NCBI GenBank assembly: GCA_965248775.1
Contig: OZ252150.1
Coordinates: 5,146,001 to 5,210,000, forward strand
Length of the DNA stretch: 64,000 nucleotides
Direction: 5' to 3'
Source of the DNA: JBHHUI01 sp965248775
GTDB taxonomy: Bacteria; Chloroflexota; Anaerolineae; Anaerolineales; JBHHUI01
Position numbers and translations under genes: made by a program. Below the pieces are notes generated by a model. The model saw only the letters and a list, made by a program, of their open reading frames with translations, was not told the DNA's origin and searched no databases. Below are positions 43,430 through 52,495 of this stretch, in pieces. The number at the start of each line of letters is the position of its first letter. Positions within the stretch are counted from its first letter, which is position 1.

Positions 43430-43654
43430 TGAGAGATTCGTTATCGACGGGTGCCAATTGTTAGCGCGGTGAATCGCATACAGAGTCACCGCCGACGGAG
43501 GGTCGGCGGCGGCGCGATTATACATCGGGAGCAAAGGATGCGGAAGGACATCGCTCGCCATGTAATGCAGATAAGCTGAACCTAGAACGGATCGTTTTCC
43601 ACATCGTAATATTCCATAAATCGCTCCCACACAATAAATAAGAAGACCAAATGG

Positions 43655-43660
43655 TATAAT
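43655..43660 (+). promoter_or_regulatory. -10 box upstream of the 2-oxoacid dehydrogenase genes
   Basis: TATAAT, 6 bases before the ATG of a 17-codon micro-ORF and about 150 bases before the E1-alpha gene. It is a likely operon promoter; a clear -35 is missing. Confidence 0.5.
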
Positions 43661-43666
43661 CAAAAT

Positions 43667-43720
43667 ATGAGTGAACAATTTATCGATTCGCAGCCAATTG
43701 CAACGCCGCTGAACGATTAA
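43667..43720 (+). CDS. Possible 17-residue leaderless micro-ORF
   Basis: MSEQFIDSQPIATPLND, then TAA. It starts 6 bases after TATAAT, the same spacing as other probable leaderless genes in the window. It could be a leader peptide gene or a chance frame at a promoter; low confidence. Confidence 0.3.
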   Translation: MSEQFIDSQPIATPLND

Positions 43721-43806
43721 TACTCGCCTGCAGCGGGATATATATTTGATTGCAGAATCAAAATTTCCCCGACTGTTATCTTTGCCCCACCCGTGTGGAA
43801 TAGCAG

Positions 43807-44772
43807 ATGAAAACGCAAGATGATTTTCTGAACATCTATCGTCAGATGGTGATGATCCGCCGTCTGGAGGAAAAAGCTGCCGAGCTATACCAGCAAGGTA
43901 AAATCGGCGGTTTTCTTCATTTATATATTGGGCAAGAGGCTGTCGCCGTTGGGATTTCAGCAGCCCTCTCGGAGAAAGATCACGTGATCACCGCCTATCG
44001 TGATCACGGTGTTGCGATTACACAAGGAATGGACCCAAAAATTGTGCTAGCGGAGTTGCTGGGCAAGCAAACCGGCAGTTCACATGGCAAAGGCGGTTCC
44101 ATGCACCTTGCAGATATCGAACTCAACTTTTGGGGTGGACATGCCATCGTCGGAGCACACATGCCTTTGGCGACCGGCATAGCGACTTCCTTTGACTATC
44201 TGAAAAACGACAACGCCATCGTTTGCATGTTTGGCGACGGCGCAACAAACATAGGCTATTTCCACGAGTCTCTTAATCTATCTCAAGTTTGGAATTTGCC
44301 TGTGCTATGGCTTTGCGAGAATAATCAGTACGGCATGGGCACTTCGGTTGAGCGATCTTCGGCGGTGGGGGAGATGCGACAGAAGGCAGAGGGCTATTGC
44401 ATACCGAACGAGCGTGTCGATGGGATGGAAGTTCTGGATGTCTACGAGGCAGTTTCAAAAGCGCTCGCGCATATCCGCTCGGAAGGGCCTTACTTTATAG
44501 AAGCTCTGACCTATCGCTACCGGGGACATTCGATGGGCGACCCGGAGCGGTATCGCGAGTCGAGCGAAATTAAACGCTGGCAAGATGAAGATCCGATTGG
44601 CCGTTTCCGTAACGTTGTCATGGAGCATGGCTTTGGCACGGATGCGCAGCTGGACCAACTTGAAAATGAAGTGGACGAAGAGCTGGCTGCTGCCGTGAAA
44701 TTTGCAGAAGAAAGCCCCGACCCGCCACCGGAAGCTCTGTTCGAAGGTGTTTATGCTCCGGTGAGCGGCTGA
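43807..44772 (+). CDS. pdhA: Pyruvate (2-oxoacid) dehydrogenase E1 component, alpha subunit
   Basis: A 321-residue thiamine-diphosphate enzyme subunit. The TPP/Mg motif is GDG (143-145) followed by ATNIGYFHESLN and ENNQYGMGT. The phosphorylation-loop region is YRYRGHSMGDPERYR. With E1-beta it decarboxylates a 2-oxoacid and reductively acylates the lipoyl group of E2. It is 37 bp before the beta gene. Pyruvate is the likeliest substrate, but branched-chain or acetoin types share these motifs. Confidence 0.92.
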   Translation: MKTQDDFLNIYRQMVMIRRLEEKAAELYQQGKIGGFLHLYIGQEAVAVGISAALSEKDHVITAYRDHGVAITQGMDPKIVLAELLGKQTGSSHGKGGSMHLADIELNFWGGHAIVGAHMPLATGIATSFDYLKNDNAIVCMFGDGATNIGYFHESLNLSQVWNLPVLWLCENNQYGMGTSVERSSAVGEMRQKAEGYCIPNERVDGMEVLDVYEAVSKALAHIRSEGPYFIEALTYRYRGHSMGDPERYRESSEIKRWQDEDPIGRFRNVVMEHGFGTDAQLDQLENEVDEELAAAVKFAEESPDPPPEALFEGVYAPVSG

Positions 44773-44809
44773 AGTATTCCGAAATTCGAAATTTAACGTA
44801 GAGACGACG

Positions 44810-45787
44810 ATGGCTCAAATTACTGTGCGCGAAGCGATCTCCCAGGCGCTATGGGAGGAGATGGAAGCAAATGAGAAAATATTCCTCCTTGGGGAGGAGA
44901 TTGGCGTGTGGGGGGGAACCTATGCCGTCACACGCGACTTCTATGATCACTTTGGGCCGGAGCGTGTCAAAGATACTCCAATATCCGAGGGCGTGATTGT
45001 CGGCGCAGCCATCGGCGCTGCAATGTCCGGCACCCGCCCGGTGGCCGAGTTGATGACGATCAACTTTGCCTTTCTTGCAATGGACATGATCGTCAACCAT
45101 GCCGCCAAGTTGAGATATATGTTTGGCGGGAAGTTTAGCGTTCCGCTTGTCATTCGGACTCCGGGAGGCGGTGGTCGGCAGCTTGGGGCAACGCACTCCC
45201 AGACGCCGGACGCGATTTTTGCTCATTTTCCCGGACTACGCGTGGTGGCGCCCGCTACCCCGTACGATTCGAAGGGCATGCTTAAAGCCGCCTTGCGTCA
45301 GGATGATCCGGTCCTGTTTATAGAGCATTCTACGCTCTATCAGCAGCGTGGTGAAGTACCCAGTGGCGACTTTATCGTTCCGCTCGATCAGAGTGAAGTC
45401 AAGCGTAGCGGCAAAGATGTCACGATTGTCACTTACAGCAAGATGCTTCACGTTAGTCTGCAGGCAGCCAAACGTCTGGCGAAAGAAGGAATCGAAGCAG
45501 AAATCATTGATTTGCGGTCATTGCGTCCACTGCACATGGACTTAATTTACGAATCATTCAAGAAGACCAACCGCGCCGTTGTTGTCGAGGAAGGATGGCC
45601 AACCTTTGGGATCGGTTCGGAAATCTCGTCCCGTATCTATGCGGAGTGTTTCGATTATCTGGATGCGCCCATCAAGCGTGTTGCCCAAACGGAAGTTCCA
45701 TTGCCCTATAACCGTGAGCTTGAACAAATGGCGATCCCAAGGGCAAGTGATGTTGTCGCTGCAGTAAAGGAAGTGCTCTATGTCTGA
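44810..45787 (+). CDS. pdhB: Pyruvate (2-oxoacid) dehydrogenase E1 component, beta subunit
   Basis: A 325-residue transketolase-type beta subunit. Conserved parts are FLLGEEIGVWGGTYAVTRDF, RVKDTPISEG, GGGGRQLGATHSQ and the C-terminal VVVEEGWPTFGIGSEI. It pairs with the alpha subunit immediately upstream. Its stop overlaps the start of the E2 gene by 8 bases, so expression is coupled. Confidence 0.93.
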   Translation: MAQITVREAISQALWEEMEANEKIFLLGEEIGVWGGTYAVTRDFYDHFGPERVKDTPISEGVIVGAAIGAAMSGTRPVAELMTINFAFLAMDMIVNHAAKLRYMFGGKFSVPLVIRTPGGGGRQLGATHSQTPDAIFAHFPGLRVVAPATPYDSKGMLKAALRQDDPVLFIEHSTLYQQRGEVPSGDFIVPLDQSEVKRSGKDVTIVTYSKMLHVSLQAAKRLAKEGIEAEIIDLRSLRPLHMDLIYESFKKTNRAVVVEEGWPTFGIGSEISSRIYAECFDYLDAPIKRVAQTEVPLPYNRELEQMAIPRASDVVAAVKEVLYV

Positions 45788-47060
45788 ACTATTTACAATG
45801 CCAAAACTCGGTTTCGACATGGCAGAGGGCACGCTCTCTCGCTGGGTGAAACAGATCGGTGAGGAAGTAAACAAAGGCGACATTCTCGTCGAGGTCGAGA
45901 CTGATAAGGCGACTGTAGAAGTGGAAGCTTTCTCGAGCGGTATATTACGTGGCATATTTGTTGACGAAGGTGCGATTGTTCCGGTCGGCGCGACGATTGC
46001 TGTGCTTGGCACATCTGATGAAGAGATCGACCTGGAGGCACTCAAGGCGCAGGCCGCCGAATCGCTTCCCGACGACGAAGAAGATGATGATGTTCAGCCG
46101 ATAGCAGAGACAGCACCGTCAGAAACGGTGGCGGCGCCAGTCCCGCCAGCGCCTGCCAGCGATGGAATGTTGCGGGCGTCGCCGGTGGCGCAGCGCATGG
46201 CTCTGGAAAACGGAGTAGACCTACGTCAAGTAAAAGGATCGGGCACACAGGGCCGCATTGTACGCCGTGATGTAGAGGCTTTTCTCGCCAGCCCGTCGTC
46301 TCCAAGTGTTGCTACGGACGCCGAGGCAAGTACAACCGCGGTGTGGCTTACTTCGGTGGAGCCTGTTGAGCGTGAGGACACGACAATAAAATTAACGCGC
46401 TTGCGCCAGGCTATCGGTAAGCGCATGTCCGCAAGCAAAACCACTTTGCCGCATTTCTATGTCACAAACGATATCGATATGGCAGCTGTCATGGACTACC
46501 GTGCACAACTTAACAGTGCATTGGAAGATCGCGGCGTCAAAGTCTCTGTCAACGATTTCATCGTCAAGGCAGTTGCGCTTGCTTTGCGTGATTTTTCGAA
46601 TTTGAATGCAGTGTTGGAAGGTAGTCAACTCGTTCGCAAAGGGAATATCAATATCGGAGTAGCTGTTGCCGTAGAGGGTGGCTTACTCACTGTTGTTTGT
46701 AAAGATGCAGATACGAAATCACTGGGTCAAATCTCAGTCGAAATCCGTGCGATGGCTACGCGTGCCCGTTCCGGTAAGGTCCATCCCGACGATATTGATG
46801 GATCGACATTCACTACGTCCAACCTTGGAATGTTTGACGTAGAGTACTTCAGTGGGATTATCAATCCACCCGAAGCAGCGCTTCTTGCCACTGGTTCCGT
46901 TCAGGAAGTCCCGGTTGTCAAAGATGGTGAGCTTGCCATTGGTACCCGCATGAAGGCAACAATTTCGGCTGATCACCGTGTTACTGATGGAGCCGAAGCC
47001 GCACGCTATATGCAGGCGCTAAAGCGCAATCTGGAAGAGCCATTGCGCTTGATGCTCTAG
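45780..47060 (+). CDS. Dihydrolipoamide acyltransferase E2 component
   Basis: A 426-residue protein with domains in the usual order. A single lipoyl domain has Lys43 in VEVETDKATVEVEAF. A Glu/Pro/Ala linker follows (about 85-125), then a peripheral-subunit-binding domain (SPVAQRMALENGVDLRQVKG). The catalytic domain has His399 and Asp403 in ADHRVTDGAEAARYM. It takes acyl groups to CoA. The E3 (lipoamide dehydrogenase) gene is not in the window. Confidence 0.93.
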   Translation: MSELFTMPKLGFDMAEGTLSRWVKQIGEEVNKGDILVEVETDKATVEVEAFSSGILRGIFVDEGAIVPVGATIAVLGTSDEEIDLEALKAQAAESLPDDEEDDDVQPIAETAPSETVAAPVPPAPASDGMLRASPVAQRMALENGVDLRQVKGSGTQGRIVRRDVEAFLASPSSPSVATDAEASTTAVWLTSVEPVEREDTTIKLTRLRQAIGKRMSASKTTLPHFYVTNDIDMAAVMDYRAQLNSALEDRGVKVSVNDFIVKAVALALRDFSNLNAVLEGSQLVRKGNINIGVAVAVEGGLLTVVCKDADTKSLGQISVEIRAMATRARSGKVHPDDIDGSTFTTSNLGMFDVEYFSGIINPPEAALLATGSVQEVPVVKDGELAIGTRMKATISADHRVTDGAEAARYMQALKRNLEEPLRLML

Positions 47061-47230
47061 CTCGGAGTTTAGGCGTTACGCAGTTCGACCCTTTTATCTA
47101 GAAGCCTGACCTCCAAAATTTTCAATGCCCCAAATTATTGCGCTTTGCCCGTTGAGTCGGTACTTGCAGAGTGGTTGTAGGCCGAGCTGCACGCAGGCTG
47201 CGCTCACATGCAACTGAGTCCAATGTGGGC

Positions 47231-47236
47231 TAAAAT
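47231..47236 (+). promoter_or_regulatory. -10 box of a probable leaderless gene
   Basis: TAAAAT, 6 bases before ATG 47243, with no Shine-Dalgarno. Confidence 0.5.
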
Positions 47237-47242
47237 TCGTAA

Positions 47243-49024
47243 ATGCGGCGTATCGCTACCTTGCTGGGGCGTGTGTTCATTGTTTTCAGTGGCCTGATTG
47301 TATGCCTGTTTGCCACAACGCTCTTACTTAATCGGGAGACTTTCTCTCGTCTCAGCCTCGCCCTCGCAAGCTCGACACCCACCGCCCCGGCTACAGCAAC
47401 GCCCACAGCGACCAGCACACCGCTTCCGCCTTCTGTAACACCCACGCATACGCCATTACCAACCTTCACGCCCACACCTTCTCGTACACCTGCAGACCTC
47501 TACATTAGTGCGGAAGATATACGCGTCCATCCTGAGCCCCAGATTTACTCCGGCGATCTCGTCAGTTTTGAAGTGCTCCCGAATGATGGGGCCGCTGTTG
47601 GGCTCAATGATCTCGGCGTTGCGATTAATCTCGCAGACGGTGCGGAGGAATTGCAGCTCGGATTTACTCGGGTGGCGCCGTACGGCATCGGCCGCCGGAT
47701 GCAAGCGACCTTCACATGGATATGGGACACAACCGATTTGATTGGCTCACAAAAAATCACTGTGGTTCTCGATCCGGCCAACGATGTCGTCATCGGCGAT
47801 TTAGACCAATCGAACAATGAAGTTGAACTTACCATCGATGTGTTGCCGGTGGAAGCGCGGCCAGTCAATGAGACCGAAACAATGTGGGTGGTGACGGAGA
47901 GCAACTGCTGTATCTATCATTACACGACCAACTCGGCAGCAGAGCGCGATATTGAATTTATCATCGAAACAGCAGAAGAAGCTGTAGCGTACGACGAAGA
48001 ATTGCTCGGCGTTCAAAAGCGGGAGAAGATCGTGTTCAACTTTGTCAACCGTGTGGTTGGGCACGGTGGCTTTGCAGCAGACACGATTACAATTTCGTAT
48101 CTTGATCGGAATTATGTCGGCGACTATCTCGCCGGTACTTTACGCCATGAAGTCTCGCATGTGCTGGACCGTCTGATCGCGCCGGAGCGGGGGGTAATGA
48201 TCACAGAAGGCCTGGCGGTATATGTGGCCGGCGGTCATTTCAAACCAGAGCTGATTTCGCCCCGAATGGCTGCTGCCGAGGTCGCCGGGCTCGATTTGCC
48301 ACTCGGCGAGTTTATAAATGATTTCTATACCGCACAGCACGAGTTGAGTTATTTGCATGCCGCTTCCTTTGTGGAATATTTGATCGATACATATGGCTGG
48401 GACCGTTTCCGCCTTCTCATGCGCAACATGGAAACAGCAAATACTGAAACCCGTATGTTGAACCGGGCTGCGCTACTAGTGCTCGGTGTTACCCTCGACC
48501 AGCTCGAATCGAGTTGGCTTGAAAGCTTGCGCACGCAGCCATTCGATGGAAACCTGCTCGCTGATGTTGAGACAACTGTGTCGTTCTATGACACAGCGCG
48601 GCGTTATCAGCTTACAGCGGATCCGGATGCCTACTTTTTGACAGCGTGGATTCCTTCCGTCACACGCGCCCGCGAACAGCAGATCATTGCAGACTATACC
48701 CGTCATCCGGCTTCTCTCGAAAATATAGCTCTTGAACTTATGCTTGGCAGTGCCAATGATTTAATTTTCTCCGGAGATTTCTCAGAGGCGCAGGAGTGGA
48801 TCGCTGCCGTTAATGCCGTGCTGGACGGCGGAATGAGTTTCGCCGTGCACCCGCTGGCATTACAGACTTTCGATCTGACGAATCGAGCGCTTGAGAGCGG
48901 TTACGAACCACAACGGATTAAATTGGAACCGCAGCAGGCAACGCTAGAAACAATCTCGGAATGGCCGCGTTTGCAGGAATTGAATTTCAAACTCACCGAA
49001 AGCGGCTGGGCGCTGAGCCAGTGA
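47243..49024 (+). CDS. Secreted gluzincin metallopeptidase (peptidase MA-like)
   Basis: A 593-residue protein. An N-terminal signal-anchor helix precedes a Thr/Pro linker (TATPTATSTPLPPSVTPTHT). A CARDB-like beta domain follows (about 90-205). The metallopeptidase domain has HEVSH (His302, Glu303, His306) and a third ligand Glu322 in ITEGLAVY. A helical tail follows. It is exported and probably cleaves surface or extracellular proteins. It lies 182 bp after the E2 gene and has its own leaderless promoter. Confidence 0.85.
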   Translation: MRRIATLLGRVFIVFSGLIVCLFATTLLLNRETFSRLSLALASSTPTAPATATPTATSTPLPPSVTPTHTPLPTFTPTPSRTPADLYISAEDIRVHPEPQIYSGDLVSFEVLPNDGAAVGLNDLGVAINLADGAEELQLGFTRVAPYGIGRRMQATFTWIWDTTDLIGSQKITVVLDPANDVVIGDLDQSNNEVELTIDVLPVEARPVNETETMWVVTESNCCIYHYTTNSAAERDIEFIIETAEEAVAYDEELLGVQKREKIVFNFVNRVVGHGGFAADTITISYLDRNYVGDYLAGTLRHEVSHVLDRLIAPERGVMITEGLAVYVAGGHFKPELISPRMAAAEVAGLDLPLGEFINDFYTAQHELSYLHAASFVEYLIDTYGWDRFRLLMRNMETANTETRMLNRAALLVLGVTLDQLESSWLESLRTQPFDGNLLADVETTVSFYDTARRYQLTADPDAYFLTAWIPSVTRAREQQIIADYTRHPASLENIALELMLGSANDLIFSGDFSEAQEWIAAVNAVLDGGMSFAVHPLALQTFDLTNRALESGYEPQRIKLEPQQATLETISEWPRLQELNFKLTESGWALSQ

Positions 49025-49059
49025 TCAGAAACGACCTCACTGGTTACTGATCACTGCGC

Positions 49060-49065
49060 TATAAT
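49060..49065 (+). promoter_or_regulatory. -10 box of a probable leaderless gene
   Basis: TATAAT, 7 bases before ATG 49073, with no Shine-Dalgarno. Confidence 0.5.
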
Positions 49066-49072
49066 CTCTGCC

Positions 49073-49447
49073 ATGTATAAGTTGACGATCCTGTTTCGGC
49101 ATCCGAAGGACATCACCAAATTTGAGGATGATTGGGCGAACTTATTTGTGCCGTTTGCTGAGAAAATGCCCGGTGTGCGCCGAATTGCAGTAGCGCATGT
49201 GATGGGTGGCCCAACAGGACCGGCTGATATTTATAAACTCCACGAGTTTTACTTCGATGATCGTGCCGCGCTTGATAAGGCTCTCACCTCAGAAAAGGGC
49301 GTGCGCGCCGGGCAAGCGCTGATGACATTCGCTCCTGACCTTGCCACGATCATTTTTGCCGATGTTTTAGAGGAAGATCGCGATGAACTCCCCTCGATTG
49401 CCCCTCCGCGAACCGAGCCAGAAGAAGCAGTAGAAGAAACCGAATAG
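49073..49447 (+). CDS. EthD-family dimeric ferredoxin-fold protein
   Basis: A 124-residue protein. The first 100 residues (MYKLTILFRHPKDITKFED and the MGGPTGPADIYKLHEFYFDD part) match the EthD/dimeric alpha-beta barrel fold. Such proteins often act as small redox or ring-cleavage enzymes, or as partners of cytochrome P450 and FAD enzymes. The tail is acidic and likely disordered. It is followed 10 bp later by a flavin reductase-type gene, which may be its partner. Confidence 0.7.
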   Translation: MYKLTILFRHPKDITKFEDDWANLFVPFAEKMPGVRRIAVAHVMGGPTGPADIYKLHEFYFDDRAALDKALTSEKGVRAGQALMTFAPDLATIIFADVLEEDRDELPSIAPPRTEPEEAVEETE

Positions 49448-49457
49448 CGCGCGCTGC

Positions 49458-50657
49458 ATGACCCAGAAACACGATGTAATTGTAGTTGGTGCCGGGCCGG
49501 CTGGTTCGGCAACGGCGTACTTCCTTGCCAAACAAGGCGCGGATGTGCTCCTGCTCGATAAATCTGAGTTCCCGCGCGACAAGACCTGTGGTGATGCCCT
49601 CAGCCCCCGTGCCTTACATGTGATCAACCAGATGGGCTTATTGGAAGAACTTACAGTAGCAGCCCATTGCGTTCGTTCGCTGTATCTTTACGCACCCAAC
49701 GGAGTCCGCATCGATACACCTGTGCCAGCTGAGCCGGGGATGCCGGATTACACGCTCGTTGTCCCTCGTTTACAACTCGATGCACGCCTGCAGTCGCGTG
49801 CGATTGAGGCCGGGGCACAGTTTCAGGGGGAGGAGACAGCGATTGATCTCCTCCGCGAGGAGGAGGCCGTTGTGGGCGTGCGTACTCGCACGCGCGCTGG
49901 CGAGCAGGAATACTTTGCCGATGGTGTCGTCATTGCCACCGGAGCAGCAATGCGGGTTCTGGAACGTGCGGAGCTTTTGCCATCTAAACCTTCCTTGATG
50001 CTCGCCGCGCGTGCCTGTTTTGAAGACGTTGCCGAGATTAAGGATCAGATCGAATTTTATTTCAATGATGTGGCGTTGCCCGGTTACGGCTGGATGTTCC
50101 CAACTGGGCCGACCTCTGCCAATGTAGGCGTGGGCTACATTGGCAAGCTGCACCCCTCGTCACGCAGAGCCTTCGATAAGTTAATAGAAGAACATCCACG
50201 TTTGCAGGACATTCTTTCGCAAGCACGCAGGATGGGGCCGGTTAAAAGCTTTCCGTTGCGAGTGGATTTTCACAAATCGCAAAAGACTGCAGCAGGGTTG
50301 ATCGCTGTTGGCGAAGCAGTGGGCCTTGTAAATCCCTATACGGGTGAGGGCATCGATTACGCACTCGAGTCCGGGCAAATCGCTGCCAAAGTGGTTGGCG
50401 CCCTACTGCAAAGAAGGATGCCGTGGACAATCCAGAACCTCGATCCGTACGTACAAACAGTGAACGCGCGCTTTCAAAAACTGTTTGTGTTGATGACCCG
50501 TGCACGGGGTCTATATTACAACCCCCACGTTCTCAACCGCATATTTGGGGGCGGTCGGCAGGCGCTCGTGAAGACATTGATTGAAATCGCGTTCAGTAAT
50601 GCTAATCCCGCGTTGGCTTTTCGACCGCGCACGTTGTGGGAAATTGCGCGCCCCTGA
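49458..50657 (+). CDS. Geranylgeranyl-reductase-family FAD oxidoreductase
   Basis: A 399-residue flavoprotein. The FAD-binding motif is VVGAGPAGSATAYFLAKQGA, then FPRDKTCGDALSPRAL (the usual 'K-x-CG-D/E-G/A' region) and GEAVGLVNPYTGEGIDYAL. This family reduces isoprenoid chains of lipids or quinones, or other unsaturated lipids. It precedes an SDR by 12 bp. Substrate unknown; a menaquinone or lipid role is inference. Confidence 0.88.
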   Translation: MTQKHDVIVVGAGPAGSATAYFLAKQGADVLLLDKSEFPRDKTCGDALSPRALHVINQMGLLEELTVAAHCVRSLYLYAPNGVRIDTPVPAEPGMPDYTLVVPRLQLDARLQSRAIEAGAQFQGEETAIDLLREEEAVVGVRTRTRAGEQEYFADGVVIATGAAMRVLERAELLPSKPSLMLAARACFEDVAEIKDQIEFYFNDVALPGYGWMFPTGPTSANVGVGYIGKLHPSSRRAFDKLIEEHPRLQDILSQARRMGPVKSFPLRVDFHKSQKTAAGLIAVGEAVGLVNPYTGEGIDYALESGQIAAKVVGALLQRRMPWTIQNLDPYVQTVNARFQKLFVLMTRARGLYYNPHVLNRIFGGGRQALVKTLIEIAFSNANPALAFRPRTLWEIARP

Positions 50658-50669
50658 ATAGAAATTGCT

Positions 50670-51422
50670 ATGGATTCTCAAGATCGAGTTGTCATTGTCA
50701 CCGGAGCCGGCCGCGGAATCGGCAAAGCCATAGCACTAGCGTTCGGGCAGGCGGGGGCGCAGGTAGCGGTTAACGATATCAATCCGGACTCGGCTCGTCA
50801 GACGGCCAACGATATCGTGGCTGCGGGAGGGACGGCATCTTCGCATGTGGCTGATATTGCCAACAAGATGGCCGCACAGACCATGATCTACGATGTGATC
50901 GAGGCCTGGGAGCGCGTCGATGTGCTCGTTAACAATGCGGGTGTGGAGCCAACGGGTTCAATACTCACATTCGACGAGTTCGACTGGAATAGGACTCTCG
51001 ATGTCAACTTGAAAGGTGCTTTCCTGTGTTTGCAGACAGCAGCGCGCGCAATGAAGGAACAGGGCGGAGGTGTCATTGTGAACATTGCCTCGATTGCGGG
51101 CCGTGCTCACGGCCTGTACAACCGCGCTGCTTACGTAGCCAGCAAATCCGGTATGCTGGGCCTCACCAGGGAAGCCGCTCGCGAACTAGCCGCTCACAAT
51201 ATCCGCGTGAACGCCGTTTGCCCCGGCGTGATCGTTACTCCCATGACGGAACATCTCCGCAACAACACAGAACAGATGGCGCGCTGGAATCAGGAAATCC
51301 CGCAAGGACGACTTGGACAACCAGAAGATGTGGCAGGCATGGTATTGTTTCTCTGCTCGGACGAGGCGCGCTATATTACCGGTCAGTCAATAAATATCGA
51401 CGGCGGCAAGGTAATGAATTAG
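50670..51422 (+). CDS. Short-chain dehydrogenase/reductase (FabG-like)
   Basis: A 250-residue classical SDR. NAD(P)-binding is VTGAGRGIGKAIA, the NNAG motif is VLVNNAGVEP, and the catalytic Ser-Tyr-Lys lies in NIASIAGRAHGLYNRAAYVASKSG. It ends GQSINIDGGKVMN, typical of FabG-type 3-ketoacyl reductases. Likely acts on a 3-hydroxyacyl or alcohol intermediate. Confidence 0.92.
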   Translation: MDSQDRVVIVTGAGRGIGKAIALAFGQAGAQVAVNDINPDSARQTANDIVAAGGTASSHVADIANKMAAQTMIYDVIEAWERVDVLVNNAGVEPTGSILTFDEFDWNRTLDVNLKGAFLCLQTAARAMKEQGGGVIVNIASIAGRAHGLYNRAAYVASKSGMLGLTREAARELAAHNIRVNAVCPGVIVTPMTEHLRNNTEQMARWNQEIPQGRLGQPEDVAGMVLFLCSDEARYITGQSINIDGGKVMN

Positions 51423-51493
51423 CCGGTCTGTTTGACCATTCTTCTACGAAATCCTACAATACTTTAAATGCCTTTTGCGTTGAGAGTTAGATA

Positions 51494-52488
51494 ATGGCGG
51501 AGGTGCGCATTGATGAGCGCGCACGAACACTTTCCGCCTTGTTGGCCGCTACGGACTGGCCGGAGCGGGAACAGGTGGCCGTGCCGTTTGGCATTCACCC
51601 ACAGGCTGTAGCACTGCGCCGGCATGCAGAGCCCTTCCGTGATCATCCTGGAGCGACATTTATACAGCAAGCATTGGATACCATGTCGGATGATTCTGCG
51701 CCATATTTCGAAGTAGTATTGAATATGAGTTGGCCGGATTTTGGGCCGGATTTCGAGAGCGCGTCGAAATCGTTGGCCGGTCTCGACGCTGCCGAATTCG
51801 GCCTGCATTTGAAAACATTTCTCACAGATGCCGGTCTGTCTACATTTTGGAAAGAGCACGAGAAGGATTGGGCAGAGGCTGTCTCCGCGATCCGCGAACA
51901 CATAGTGAGTCTGGATATCATGTCGTTCCTAGGCTCGTTTTTTGGCGACGACGGGTTTAAGATTGTTTGCGTGCCGAATATCCTTTTTCCGACGCAACAT
52001 GCTATCGGAGTGGTCACCAGAACTGAAATCTGTTGTCTGATTCCGCCGCGCCGTGCTGTAGGGCAAAGCCCACCCTGGCCGTTCGCGGACGATCGTGAAC
52101 ATGTGCTTAGCGGTGTCATCTTCGCAGCCTGCGGTGCATTAGTGCCTGACTATTTATCGAAGCACGCAGATGAAGTTTCTGGTGCTGCTGAATCTGCCGC
52201 CACCCTCGAGTTTGACGAAGGTTTAGAGAGCGCTATCCTGAGTGGCAGCATCAGTTCGCGCGCGTGCTTACGCTCGCAGCCATAGCCTTATTTCTGGACG
52301 AAGTCGATCCCGGTGCCGGTCAATCGTACGTTCTCCTGGAGCAACGCGCGTACGGCTTGCGTCGGCTGTCGGCTGTTGTTGATGCACTCCAAGGTTATCT
52401 GGTAAAACAGCGCGCGGGAGAATACCGACACGTGGCCGAGTACATGCCGCAATTTGCGGCTGATTTGAGGGCGGCCATTAGCAAGTGA
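51494..52488 (+). pseudogene. Unknown protein gene broken by a frameshift
   Basis: The first frame (51494-52285) and a second frame ending at 52488 together look like one protein of about 331 residues. Around 52220-52235 the first frame turns to SSRACLRSQP and stops, while the second frame reads RERYPEWQHQFARVLTLAAI and continues ALFLDEVDPGAGQSYVLL. A one-base change would join them as FDEGLRERYPEWQHQF. No family was recognised. It is either a decayed gene or a sequence error. It is in line with the downstream gene 8 bp later. Confidence 0.6.
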
Positions 52489-52495
52489 GGACATC

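Larger units (their letters stand above)
43430..43806. other. Intergenic region upstream of the E1-alpha gene
   Basis: 377 bases between a divergent M23 gene and the 2-oxoacid dehydrogenase genes. It contains TATAAT (43655-43660) followed after 6 bases by a micro-ORF (43667-43720). The remainder up to 43806 has no hairpin terminator or known riboswitch that I can recognise. Confidence 0.6.

Noticed and set aside
43430..43678. 83-codon N-terminal extension of M23 lipoprotein 2
   Set aside because: It would bury the lipoprotein signal and has no start signal; the lipobox start at 43429 is better.
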